A DNA stretch of 7,377 nucleotides from Methyloceanibacter sp. (GTDB lineage: Bacteria; Pseudomonadota; Alphaproteobacteria; Rhizobiales; Methyloligellaceae): positions 1 to 7,377 of the forward strand of contig JALHTP010000396.1 of the NCBI GenBank assembly GCA_022865725.1, given 5' to 3'. The notes beneath the pieces were generated by a model. It was given only the letters and a program-made list of their open reading frames with translations, was not told the origin of the DNA and did not search any database. Positions 1 to 7,294 of this stretch are shown here, piece by piece. Position numbers and translations under genes: made by a program. Each line of letters opens with the position of its first letter. The stretch's first letter is position 1.

Positions 1-808
1 AGAACGGCATTCGCGATCAGCGCGATAAGGAGAAGAGCGAGGCGGAGCGGCTCGCCTCCGAGCAGATAAGCCTCGATCGCCTGCTGGAAGAGAAGCGACG
101 CGATACCGCCCAAGGCGAGGCCGAGCTTGCCGATATCAGACGGTCCACGGTCGATCAGGCCCAGGCCGTCACCGACTTGAACGAGCTGATCGACCGCCTG
201 GACGCCCAGATCGCCAGGGTCGAGATCGCCCAATACGACGCCGAGGTCGCCGCCGAGCGGGCGCTTCTCGCCCGCGAGCAGCAGCAGGCGCTGGCAACAC
301 CTACCAATGAGAGCGTGGTCGAGATCAAGCCGGGGACGAAAGTCGCCTTTGCCAGCCCGGATCGCCTCAAGCCCGCCCTCCCCTTCGAGGCCGCCAAAGG
401 GACGCTGCGGCTGCCGGCCCAGGGCCGGCAGGTGAAGCGCTTCGGCGACGCCGACCCCACCGGCTCAACGCTCAAGGGGATTTCGCTGCAAACCCGCGGA
501 GAGGCCCGGATTACGACCCCGGCGGACGGCTGGGTCGTCTATGCCGGCGAGTTCCGCTCCTACGGGCAGCTATTGATCATCAACACAGGCGGGGGCTATC
601 ATATCCTGCTTGCGGGGATGAGCCGCATAGACGTAAGCCTGGGCCAGTTTGTCCTTGCCGGAGAGCCGATCGCGGTGATGGGCAACGCGGCGGCGCCGAG
701 GCAAGGCGATGACAGTTCGCGCCCCGTTCTGTATGTCGAGTTCAGAAAGGACGGCAGGCCAGTAGACCCTGACCCATGGTGGGCCGAGGCTTCCGAAAAG
801 GTGCAAGG

Positions 809-812
<4 letters not shown>
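1..812 (+). CDS. envC: Murein hydrolase activator EnvC-type protein (degenerate LytM/M23 domain), 5' partial
   Basis: The reading frame is open from base 3 to the TGA at 810-812, giving 269 visible residues; the N-terminus and any signal peptide lie outside the window. The first ~95 residues are rich in Glu, Arg, Gln and Leu with heptad-like spacing, as in the periplasmic coiled coil of EnvC proteins. After a linker, residues ~142-262 form a LytM/peptidase M23-like domain that ends in VLYVEFRKDG followed by PDPWW, the usual EnvC ending. The zinc ligands of active M23 enzymes are missing: the first HxxxD site reads LKGIS and the final HxH reads YVE. Known EnvC proteins are likewise catalytically dead and activate amidases that split septal peptidoglycan during division. 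That role is inferred here from family. The ATG at 809 of the next gene overlaps the stop, so the two are probably translationally coupled. The TTG at 177 is internal and should not be taken as the start. Confidence 0.88.
798..812 (+). promoter_or_regulatory. RBS and ATGA start/stop overlap between envC and ctpA
   Basis: AAGG at 798-801 lies 7 bases before the ATG at 809. That ATG shares bases with the envC stop TGA at 810-812. This favours 809 over the in-frame ATG at 776, which would overlap envC by 37 bases and would place charged residues before the signal anchor. A second ATG at 812 follows directly and cannot be excluded. Confidence 0.65.
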
Positions 813-2164
<1,352 letters not shown>

Positions 2165-2184
2165 GCTCGTGCCCCGGCAGGCGA

Positions 2185-2203
2185 AGCCGGCGCCATGCCG
2201 GCT
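2185..2203. other. Small GC-rich hairpin in the ctpA-deacetylase gap
   Basis: AGCCGGC (2185-2191) and GCCGGCT (2197-2203) form a perfect 7-bp stem with a 5-base loop. It lies 21 bases after the ctpA stop inside the 108-bp gap 2165-2272. No T tract follows, so it is not a canonical intrinsic terminator. It could stabilise the 3' end of the upstream message or be a chance structure in GC-rich DNA. No convincing promoter was seen in this gap. Confidence 0.4.
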
Positions 2204-2256
2204 ACGACGATAATAATCGCCGGGGAGAGGCTTACCGCCACGACTGGCCGGCGAGC

Positions 2257-2264
2257 GGGGAGGT
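2257..2264 (+). promoter_or_regulatory. Ribosome-binding site for the divergent polysaccharide deacetylase gene
   Basis: GGGGAGGT ends 8 bases before the ATG at 2273. It contains the full GGAGGT core complementary to the 16S rRNA 3' end, and it fixes the start codon of the downstream gene. Confidence 0.75.
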
Positions 2265-2272
2265 AAAGTCGA

Positions 2273-3598
2273 ATGAAGGCGCTAGCCGTCGCAACTGGCA
2301 TTGTGTTTTGGACGCTTGTCCTCGGCACGGCGTTGCTGGCCTTCTTTCCGGGCAGCGACGCCGGCGAGCCCGTCGCCATTCTGCAGATCGAGCCGGCCAC
2401 AGCGCCGGGCGACGGCGCGCCCGCCGCGCCTGAAGCGGCCTTGCCGCCTGAGGAAAGCGAAGCTCCGGCCGCAGAGCCGACGCCTCCCGCGCAAGCCAAC
2501 GGCAATATGGAGCTTCCTCCAGGGTTTGGCGTACCGTCGGACGCCCCGCAAGCCCCGCTTGTCGAGCAGCCGGGCCGGGGCACGCTTGTGCCGATCGCCC
2601 CTGGCGGACAGAGCGAGGCGCCTCCCGCACCACCTGAAGCGCCCGACGATGCAGCTCCGCCAGAGGAGGATCCGGATCAGCAAGGTGCTGCTCCTGCGAC
2701 AACCCCCGGGATGCAGCAGGCTGTGCTCGATACCCAAGCGGCCACGCCACCGCCTCCGCCGCCTATGCCGGAGAGCGAAACCGGCTCAGTCACCCTTTCC
2801 GCCGTGCCCGTCGCCGAATTGGTCGAGGAATCGCAATACGGCCCCTTGCCGAAGGTGGCTGCCGACGGGCGGCGTTCCATCGATGTCTATGCGCGGCCGT
2901 CGCGCTATGCCGTGGCTAACGCCGGAGACCCGCCTCGCATCGCCATCCTCGTGACCGGTCTCGGTCTTCCCGACAGCCCGGCCGGCGACGTGCTCAAAGG
3001 TTTGCCGGCGCCGATCAGCGTGGCTTACGGCGCCTATGGGCGGAATCTGCAAGAAGGCGTCAGTCGGGCCCGCGACAACGGCCATGAGGTGCTGCTGCAG
3101 ATCCCGCTCGAGCCGAACAACTATCCGACCGTTGATCCCGGTCCCCACACGCTCCTGACCACCTTGCCGCCGCAGGAGAACATGAAGCGGCTGCAATGGC
3201 TGATGTCGCGCTACACCGGCTATGTCGGGGTCACCAATCACATGGGCGAAAAGTTCGAGGTGACGTCCGCATCGTTGACTCCGGTGCTGGAGGAGCTGAA
3301 ACGGCGTGGCCTGCTCTACATCGATGATGGGAGCGTGAAGGATTCGACGGCCGGACAAATCGCCGGCGCTATCGGCCTCGACTATTCGGTCGTCAGCGTC
3401 CAGATCGACGCGGGCAACGTCGCCAAGCAATTGGCTGAACTCGAGGCCGCGGCAAAGCAGCGGGGCGCGGCGATCGGCGTGGTCAAGGCGACGCCCGCCA
3501 CCGTCAAGCAGCTCGCCGACTGGGCCAACAAGCTCGAAGGCAAAGGTTTCGTGCTGGTTCCGGTCAGTGCGGCGGTGCGGTCCCAGCGGCAAAGCTGA
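2273..3598 (+). CDS. Divergent polysaccharide deacetylase family protein (YibQ/DUF610-like)
   Basis: This protein has 441 residues. Residues ~4-26 form one hydrophobic segment, so it is probably anchored in the inner membrane with the rest in the periplasm. Residues ~41-170 are a long Pro/Ala/Glu-rich linker, including a run of seven prolines near 159-165. The folded domain spans ~221-433 and matches the divergent polysaccharide deacetylase family: APISVAYGAYG (~246-256), HEVLLQIPLEP (271-281), TGYVGVTNHMG (315-325), LLYIDDGS (347-354) and a final FVLVPVSA. Members have a NodB-like fold, but their substrate is not established. The usual ID-D-L-G strand near the domain start reads ILVTGLGL (225-232), so the Asp pair expected to help bind metal is absent. 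The NHMG His323 remains. The gene follows ctpA and precedes rppH by 10 bases, a neighbourhood I associate with Hyphomicrobiales. Family assignment is firm; enzymatic activity is doubtful. Confidence 0.9.
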   Translation: MKALAVATGIVFWTLVLGTALLAFFPGSDAGEPVAILQIEPATAPGDGAPAAPEAALPPEESEAPAAEPTPPAQANGNMELPPGFGVPSDAPQAPLVEQPGRGTLVPIAPGGQSEAPPAPPEAPDDAAPPEEDPDQQGAAPATTPGMQQAVLDTQAATPPPPPPMPESETGSVTLSAVPVAELVEESQYGPLPKVAADGRRSIDVYARPSRYAVANAGDPPRIAILVTGLGLPDSPAGDVLKGLPAPISVAYGAYGRNLQEGVSRARDNGHEVLLQIPLEPNNYPTVDPGPHTLLTTLPPQENMKRLQWLMSRYTGYVGVTNHMGEKFEVTSASLTPVLEELKRRGLLYIDDGSVKDSTAGQIAGAIGLDYSVVSVQIDAGNVAKQLAELEAAAKQRGAAIGVVKATPATVKQLADWANKLEGKGFVLVPVSAAVRSQRQS

Positions 3599-3608
3599 AA
3601 CTCCTTTC

Positions 3609-4112
3609 ATGACAGAGCAAGAAGGGCTGCCCTACCGGCCTTGCGTCGGCGTGATGCTCATCAACGGCGAGGGCCGCGTCTTTGTCGGGCGGCGCGCCGA
3701 ACGGGGCGACGCGCCGGAAGGCGTCGGCACGTGGTGGCAGATGCCGCAAGGCGGCCTCGATCCGGGCGAGGAGCCGGAGGCTGGGGCGCGGCGCGAGCTT
3801 GCCGAGGAGACCGGCGTGCGCAGCGCGCGCTTCGTGGCGCGGGCACGGAATTGGCTCACTTACGATCTTCCGAGCGAGCTTGTGGGCATTGCCTGGGAGG
3901 GCCGCTATCGCGGCCAGAAGCAAATGTGGTTCGCCGCCCGCTTCGAGGGCCCCGAGAGCGAGATCAATATCGGGCCCCGCGAAGGTCACGAGCAGGAGTT
4001 CGACGCTTGGCAATGGGTGAGCCTGCAAGAGCTGCCCGCGCTGGTCGTGCCGTTCAAGCGCGAGGTCTATCTCAGCGTGATCGAGGAGTTTGCCGCGGTT
4101 GCGTCATGGTGA
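3609..4112 (+). CDS. rppH: RNA pyrophosphohydrolase (Nudix hydrolase) RppH
   Basis: This 167-residue cytoplasmic Nudix enzyme removes pyrophosphate from the 5' triphosphate end of mRNA, which triggers RNase E-dependent decay; related alphaproteobacterial enzymes have also been described as dinucleoside polyphosphate hydrolases. The Nudix box is perfect, running from Gly48 to Val70 with Glu54, Arg62-Glu63, Glu66-Glu67 and Gly69 in place. RppH-specific features are YRPCVGVML at 9-17, WWQMPQGG at 42-49, YDLP at 85-88, GQKQMWF at 102-108 and a C-terminal VVPFKREVY. The start at 3609 places the YRPCVG strand near the N-terminus as in homologues. No clear Shine-Dalgarno sequence precedes it, and the deacetylase stop is only 10 bases upstream, so reinitiation after that gene is plausible. 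An upstream in-frame GTG at 3567 lies inside the previous gene and is less likely. The gene ends at a convergent junction with an inverted repeat. Confidence 0.95.
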   Translation: MTEQEGLPYRPCVGVMLINGEGRVFVGRRAERGDAPEGVGTWWQMPQGGLDPGEEPEAGARRELAEETGVRSARFVARARNWLTYDLPSELVGIAWEGRYRGQKQMWFAARFEGPESEINIGPREGHEQEFDAWQWVSLQELPALVVPFKREVYLSVIEEFAAVASW

Positions 4113-4115
4113 GGT

Positions 4116-4169
4116 GCCCGGCCGTCCTTCGAGGCTCGCTTCGCTCGCACCTCAGGATGACGGCCGGGC
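4116..4169. repeat. Palindromic intergenic element at a convergent gene junction
   Basis: GCCCGGCCGTC (4116-4126) and GACGGCCGGGC (4159-4169) form a perfect 11-bp outer stem. Inside it, GAGG (4131-4134) pairs with CCTC (4150-4153) around a CTCGCTTCGCTCG core. The element fills nearly all of the 79 bases between the rppH stop and the stop of the convergent transporter gene. The wording 'TCCTTCGAGG ... CCTCAGGATGA' resembles a dispersed intergenic palindrome I recall from Rhizobiales genomes; this is memory, not a search. Lacking a T tract, it is not a canonical terminator, but its position suits a bidirectional transcription block or 3'-end stabiliser. Confidence 0.7.
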
Positions 4170-4191
4170 CTCGAACCATGTGCGCATCGCT

Positions 4192-6534
4192 TCAGGCACG
4201 CGCCCGATTGGCGGGGGCCGGCCGCAAGCGCCGCATGAAGCGCCGCCAAAGCAGCACGCTTGCCGGCAGGAGCACGAGGTCGCCGATCAGGGCCGCGATC
4301 AGCGTCATCGCCGAAAGCTTGCCGAACAGCCGCAACGAGGGCAGGTCCGACAACACCGTCACGCCGAGGCCGAAGGCGAGGATCAGAGAGGTCAGCACCA
4401 GCGCCGGCCCGATCAGCACGGTCGCCCGCTCCACCCCTATGGCCGGGTCCTCCCCCGGCCGATCCTCGAGCCGCAAGCGGTTGAGATAGTGGACGGCGGC
4501 GTTGAGCGACAGGCCGAAGGCGACGATCAGCGCGACGATGCTGGCAAATTGCAGCCCCTCGCCGGAGGCGGCCAGAACGGCGCCGGCCGTGAAGACCGGG
4601 AACAGGGTCGGCAGCACGGTGACCACGGCGACCATCACCGAGCGGAAGGCGAGCCCGAGGAAAATACAGATGAACACGATCTCGGTGGTGAGCCCGGCAT
4701 TGAGCTTGCCGATCATGGTGGCGCTGTTGCGCGCGGCGATCGCCGACAGACCGGTGACCACGATGCGATAGCCGGGATTGGCGTCGCGCACGCCGTTCAG
4801 CTTGCCGTCGAGTTTCTCGACGATGGGCAGGAGGTCGCTCACATCGACGTCGGGGATGCGCCCGGTGACGACGACGGAATTGTCCGCCTCGTCGATGAAG
4901 CGCTTGGTCAGATAGTCCGGCAGGATCGAGACATATTCCTTCAGCTTTTCCGGGGTGTCCTCTTGGGTCTTGGCGAGCCAGCGGCGTAGCGTCTCGACCG
5001 ACCAGACATTGCCGACGCCGGACTGGGTCTCAACCAGACTATGGACGTCGCCGATCACCTTCAGCACATCGGGGTCGTAGAGCGACTTGCCTTGCGGCCA
5101 GTCGATCATCACGTGCAGCGGGTTGGCGCCAGTCAGCTTCTCGTCGAGCTGGGCGCTAGCCGCGACCGCCTGCTCACGGTCCGGCACCTGATCGGCCAGG
5201 CGGTAGCGCGGCGGCAGCGTCACGTAGATGGCGCCGAAGGCGATCACCAGGAGGAGGCCGACGGTGACCACGCCTTGCGGATAGCGCACACCAAACTGGG
5301 CGATGCGCCCGCAGAAGCTCTTCAGCGCGTTCATCGCCCGGTCATGGCTCTTGAGATTGGCGGTATAGGCCTTGGCGTTGCGCGGAATGAGCGCCCGGGT
5401 GAGCAAGGGAACTAGGGTGATGCCGGCGACGAAGGCGATGGCCGCGGAGAGCGCTCCGGCGAGGCCGAAATCCCGGATCAGAGCCGAATCCGAGAACAGC
5501 AGCGCGATGAAGGAGGCTGCCGCCGTGGCGGTGGCGATCACGCAAGCCGGGCCCACCACGAGCACTGCATAGCGGGCCGATTTGATGCGCCGGTCGCCTT
5601 CGACCAGCCGGTTGCGCATGGCGACGGTCAGCTGCATGGAATCGGAGAAGCCGAGCACCATGATCAGCGGGATCATGACGTTGAGGAAGAGATTGAGCTT
5701 GAAGCCGAGCCAGCCGAACAACCCGATCGACCAGACGATGGCGATCACGGGGGGAAGTGCGGCGATCACCATCAGCGACAGGCGCCGGAAGAAGGCGTAG
5801 GCGATGATCGCGCCGAACAGGAAGCCGAGCACATTGTATTTGAAGCGGTCGCGCTCCACCGCGTTCCTGATCTCGAGCTGCATGACGGGAGCGCCGGAGA
5901 GTTGCATCCTGAGGCCCGTGTCGGCCAGCTCATGCTCCGCCGTGTCGTGAATCTGCTCGACCACGGAGCCGAGGCCCTTCTCCTCCACCACTTTGCGATC
6001 GAGAGCGAGCAAGATGAGGGTGAGCGTGCCGTCGTCGGAGAGGAGCTTGCCCTTGATGATCTCGTTATTGCGGACCTTGTCGATCAGCGCCTTATAGGCG
6101 TCGCCCTTGGGCAGCTCGGCCGGGAAGACGGGGCCAGGAATCGTGCCTGGCTCGGGCGCCTCCCGTGCCGAGAACAGCGAGACCTCGCCGGCCATCCCGT
6201 CGACAAACTGGAGCTCGATGATGAGTTCGCGCAGAGCGTCGATCGACTTCCGCTCGAGCAGCTGGTTGCCGCTCACGACAATGAGCACGTCATATTCGCT
6301 CGAGGGAAAGCGCTCGGAGATGATCTCGTAATCGCGGAACTCCGAAGTGTCGGTGCGGAACAGTTCGGAGAGGGAATCGTCGACCTTGAGCCTTGTGTAC
6401 CCGAAGCAGGCTGCGATGGTTATGGCGACGATGATGGCGGCGGCGATGAGGGGATAGCGGAGCGCGATGAGACCAAGCCGCTCGATGCCGAAGCTCAGCG
6501 ATCGCACCCGTTTCGGCTCGGCCTTTTGCTGCAT
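4192..6534 (-). CDS. MMPL/RND-superfamily transporter (predicted exporter)
   Basis: This 780-residue inner-membrane protein has the twofold RND layout. TM1 is at ~27-46, a periplasmic loop at ~47-230, TM2-TM6 at ~234-380, TM7 at ~419-440, a second loop at ~441-614, and TM8-TM12 at ~616-763. MMPL/RND proteins of this kind (COG1033-like) use the proton gradient to move lipids or other hydrophobic compounds; the substrate here is unknown. TM4 carries GFSDS with Asp298, the usual site of a proton-relay acid. The matching TM10 segment reads GLSLNAAVHYLNR, with Asn678-Ala679 where related proteins often have Asp. The hopanoid exporter HpnN is longer by memory (over 850 residues) and no hpn genes are nearby, so that name is not applied. 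The ATG at 6534 has AGGG only 2 bases upstream and a weak GGA further back; the GTG at codon 10 is an alternative start. The gene is convergent with rppH and lies downstream of atpC on the same strand. Confidence 0.9.
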   Translation of the reverse strand: MQQKAEPKRVRSLSFGIERLGLIALRYPLIAAAIIVAITIAACFGYTRLKVDDSLSELFRTDTSEFRDYEIISERFPSSEYDVLIVVSGNQLLERKSIDALRELIIELQFVDGMAGEVSLFSAREAPEPGTIPGPVFPAELPKGDAYKALIDKVRNNEIIKGKLLSDDGTLTLILLALDRKVVEEKGLGSVVEQIHDTAEHELADTGLRMQLSGAPVMQLEIRNAVERDRFKYNVLGFLFGAIIAYAFFRRLSLMVIAALPPVIAIVWSIGLFGWLGFKLNLFLNVMIPLIMVLGFSDSMQLTVAMRNRLVEGDRRIKSARYAVLVVGPACVIATATAAASFIALLFSDSALIRDFGLAGALSAAIAFVAGITLVPLLTRALIPRNAKAYTANLKSHDRAMNALKSFCGRIAQFGVRYPQGVVTVGLLLVIAFGAIYVTLPPRYRLADQVPDREQAVAASAQLDEKLTGANPLHVMIDWPQGKSLYDPDVLKVIGDVHSLVETQSGVGNVWSVETLRRWLAKTQEDTPEKLKEYVSILPDYLTKRFIDEADNSVVVTGRIPDVDVSDLLPIVEKLDGKLNGVRDANPGYRIVVTGLSAIAARNSATMIGKLNAGLTTEIVFICIFLGLAFRSVMVAVVTVLPTLFPVFTAGAVLAASGEGLQFASIVALIVAFGLSLNAAVHYLNRLRLEDRPGEDPAIGVERATVLIGPALVLTSLILAFGLGVTVLSDLPSLRLFGKLSAMTLIAALIGDLVLLPASVLLWRRFMRRLRPAPANRARA

Positions 6535-6553
6535 TTCCCTTGTCCGCCCCGGC

Positions 6554-6581
6554 CCCCTGGGACGCGAGCTCGTCCTTGGGG
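6554..6581. other. Stem-loop in the leader of the transporter gene, with a plus-strand T run
   Basis: On the plus strand CCCC (6554-6557) pairs with GGGG (6578-6581) and GGACG (6560-6564) pairs with CGTCC (6571-6575). The two stems are separated by a 2x2 internal loop, and the hairpin loop has 6 bases. Six T residues follow at 6588-6593. Read on the plus strand this resembles an imperfect intrinsic terminator, although no plus-strand gene lies just upstream. Read on the minus strand it would be a 5' leader hairpin ahead of the transporter start. Either role is inference. Confidence 0.35.
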
Positions 6582-6602
6582 AAACCCTTTTTTGTTGGGC
6601 CC

Positions 6603-6631
6603 GTTATAGCATCTAAGAGATTCGATGTCTC
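6603..6631 (-). promoter_or_regulatory. Possible sigma-70-type promoter for the transporter gene
   Basis: On the minus strand GAGACA (6631-6626; 4 of 6 matches to TTGACA) is followed after 17 bases by TATAAC (6608-6603; 5 of 6 matches to TATAAT). Transcription would start near 6596, about 60 bases before the ATG at 6534. It lies in the 135-bp gap (6535-6669) between atpC and the transporter gene. That gap shows no convincing minus-strand terminator for the atp operon, so read-through from atpC is also possible. Confidence 0.35.
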
Positions 6632-6669
6632 GGCGGTCCCCGGTGTGTCGTGGGGAAGAAGCTTGCGCC

Positions 6670-7074
6670 CTAGAGATTGAGCGTGGTCTGCACTTGGCGC
6701 AGATGATCGAGCTTGGTCTTGGCGCGGTCGCGGGCGGCGTCCTCGGTGGCGTCGGCCACATCCTCCTCGGCGTCCTTGATCGCTTGAGCAAACCGTCCGG
6801 CGTCAAGCTCGACGAGGTCTATTGCCGTCTCGGCGAGAATGGTGAGGCCCGAGGGGCCGATCTCGGCGAATCCGCCGCGAATGAAGAAGCGCTGATGCTC
6901 GCCCCCGGGGAGACCGATATCGAGCAGGCCCGGGCGGAGCGTGGTGAGCAGCGGCGCGTGATGCGCGAGCACGGTCATGTCGCCTTCCGCGCCCGGAACC
7001 AGCACCTGCTCCACGTCGCCCGAGACGAGCAGCCGCTCCGGCGATACGAGCTCAAAACGGAAGCTGGTGCTCAT
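6670..7074 (-). CDS. atpC: F1Fo ATP synthase subunit epsilon
   Basis: The protein has 134 residues and is the epsilon subunit of the F1 central stalk, which helps link the rotor to the catalytic head and, in many bacteria, restrains ATP hydrolysis. The N-terminal beta-sandwich covers ~1-85, with FELVSPERLL at 7-16, GAEGDMTVLAHHAPLLT at 28-44 and FIRGGFAEI at 64-72. The C-terminal part (~90-134) is charged and helical and ends in NL, consistent with the two-helix region. Length is normal for Alphaproteobacteria. It is last in the operon after atpD, as expected, but a small ORF intervenes and its TGA overlaps the atpC ATG (bases 7071-7074). The only Shine-Dalgarno-like sequence directly upstream is a weak GAG touching the ATG, so translation probably depends on coupling to that small ORF. 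Confidence 0.95.
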   Translation of the reverse strand: MSTSFRFELVSPERLLVSGDVEQVLVPGAEGDMTVLAHHAPLLTTLRPGLLDIGLPGGEHQRFFIRGGFAEIGPSGLTILAETAIDLVELDAGRFAQAIKDAEEDVADATEDAARDRAKTKLDHLRQVQTTLNL

Positions 7075-7229
7075 CTCGTTTGGTACCAGGTTTGGATGTC
7101 ATTCTCCAACTGCAGCTCGGTTCCGCAGAATGGGCAGAATCTGATCGGCTTGGTGAAATGGCCGACTTCCTTCGCCATCGGAACGATGCCGATAGTCAGG
7201 GACAGTACGCCCTCGTCGACACGGAACAT
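7071..7229 (-). CDS. Small CPFCG zinc-knuckle-like protein encoded between atpD and atpC
   Basis: The 52-codon ORF runs from the ATG at 7229 to the TGA at 7071-7073. Its product starts MFRVDEGVLS and ends QTWYQTR. Three signs support it as a real gene: a perfect AAGGAGG 5 bases before the ATG, an ATGA overlap with atpC, and a recognisable motif, RFCPFCGTEL, at residues 30-39. Cys32 and Cys35 form a single CxxC knuckle like half of a zinc ribbon. Full tetrahedral zinc binding would need His24, a second molecule or a partner. There is no signal peptide or membrane segment, so it should be cytoplasmic. Thirty-nine of its 52 sense codons end in G or C, and it has two AGA codons. I recognise no family and assign no function. 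Its place in the operon predicts co-expression with F1 subunits, but it could equally be a captured gene unrelated to ATP synthase. Confidence 0.7.
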   Translation of the reverse strand: MFRVDEGVLSLTIGIVPMAKEVGHFTKPIRFCPFCGTELQLENDIQTWYQTR

Positions 7230-7234
7230 CGAGC

Positions 7235-7241
7235 CCTCCTT
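7235..7241 (-). promoter_or_regulatory. Strong ribosome-binding site for the 52-codon ORF
   Basis: AAGGAGG on the minus strand is followed by 5 bases and then the ATG at 7229. It is the closest match to the anti-Shine-Dalgarno complement in the window. It is the main reason for accepting the small ORF, and it probably also serves atpC through coupling. Confidence 0.8.
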
Positions 7242-7293
7242 AATTGTGCATCGATTGCCGTAAATCCTCGCAGCACATGCCTAACACGGTCAT
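7240..7293 (-). CDS. Possible 17-codon leader-like ORF after atpD
   Basis: An ATG one base after the atpD stop opens a 17-codon frame, MTVLGMCCEDLRQSMHN. It ends in a TAA whose last two bases are the first two bases of the downstream AAGGAGG ribosome-binding site. A GAGG within the atpD end lies 9 bases before this ATG. Ribosomes leaving atpD could therefore reinitiate here and terminate on the next ribosome-binding site. Such a short frame can occur by chance, and the peptide resembles nothing known to me. Confidence 0.2.
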   Translation of the reverse strand: MTVLGMCCEDLRQSMHN

Positions 7294-7294
7294 G

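Noticed and set aside
776..808. An earlier ATG start for ctpA at 776
   Set aside because: It would overlap envC by 37 bases and add a basic leader. AAGG at 798-801 and the ATGA overlap favour 809.
2786..3610. A 274-codon minus-strand frame opposite the deacetylase-like gene
   Set aside because: No domain or plausible RBS was seen, and the plus-strand frame holds conserved family motifs across the whole interval.
4090..4989. A 299-codon plus-strand frame running through the palindrome and opposite the transporter
   Set aside because: The product is low-complexity (Gln, His, Arg, Asp, Gly) and lies antisense to well-formed transmembrane coding sequence. It is expected from codon bias.
6578..6593. 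GGGGAAACCC plus T6 as a simple intrinsic terminator
   Set aside because: The stem would be only 3-4 bp with a 3-base loop, and it faces away from the operons that would need it. The larger stem-loop is listed as an uncertain structure instead.
6617..6631. GAGA/TCTC inverted repeat downstream of atpC as the atp operon terminator
   Set aside because: It has only 4 bp and no U tract on the minus strand, and it overlaps the better-supported promoter-like elements.
6625..7263. A 212-codon plus-strand frame opposite atpC and the small ORF
   Set aside because: It is antisense to clear AtpC sequence and has no recognisable domain. Its length is a by-product of the minus-strand genes.
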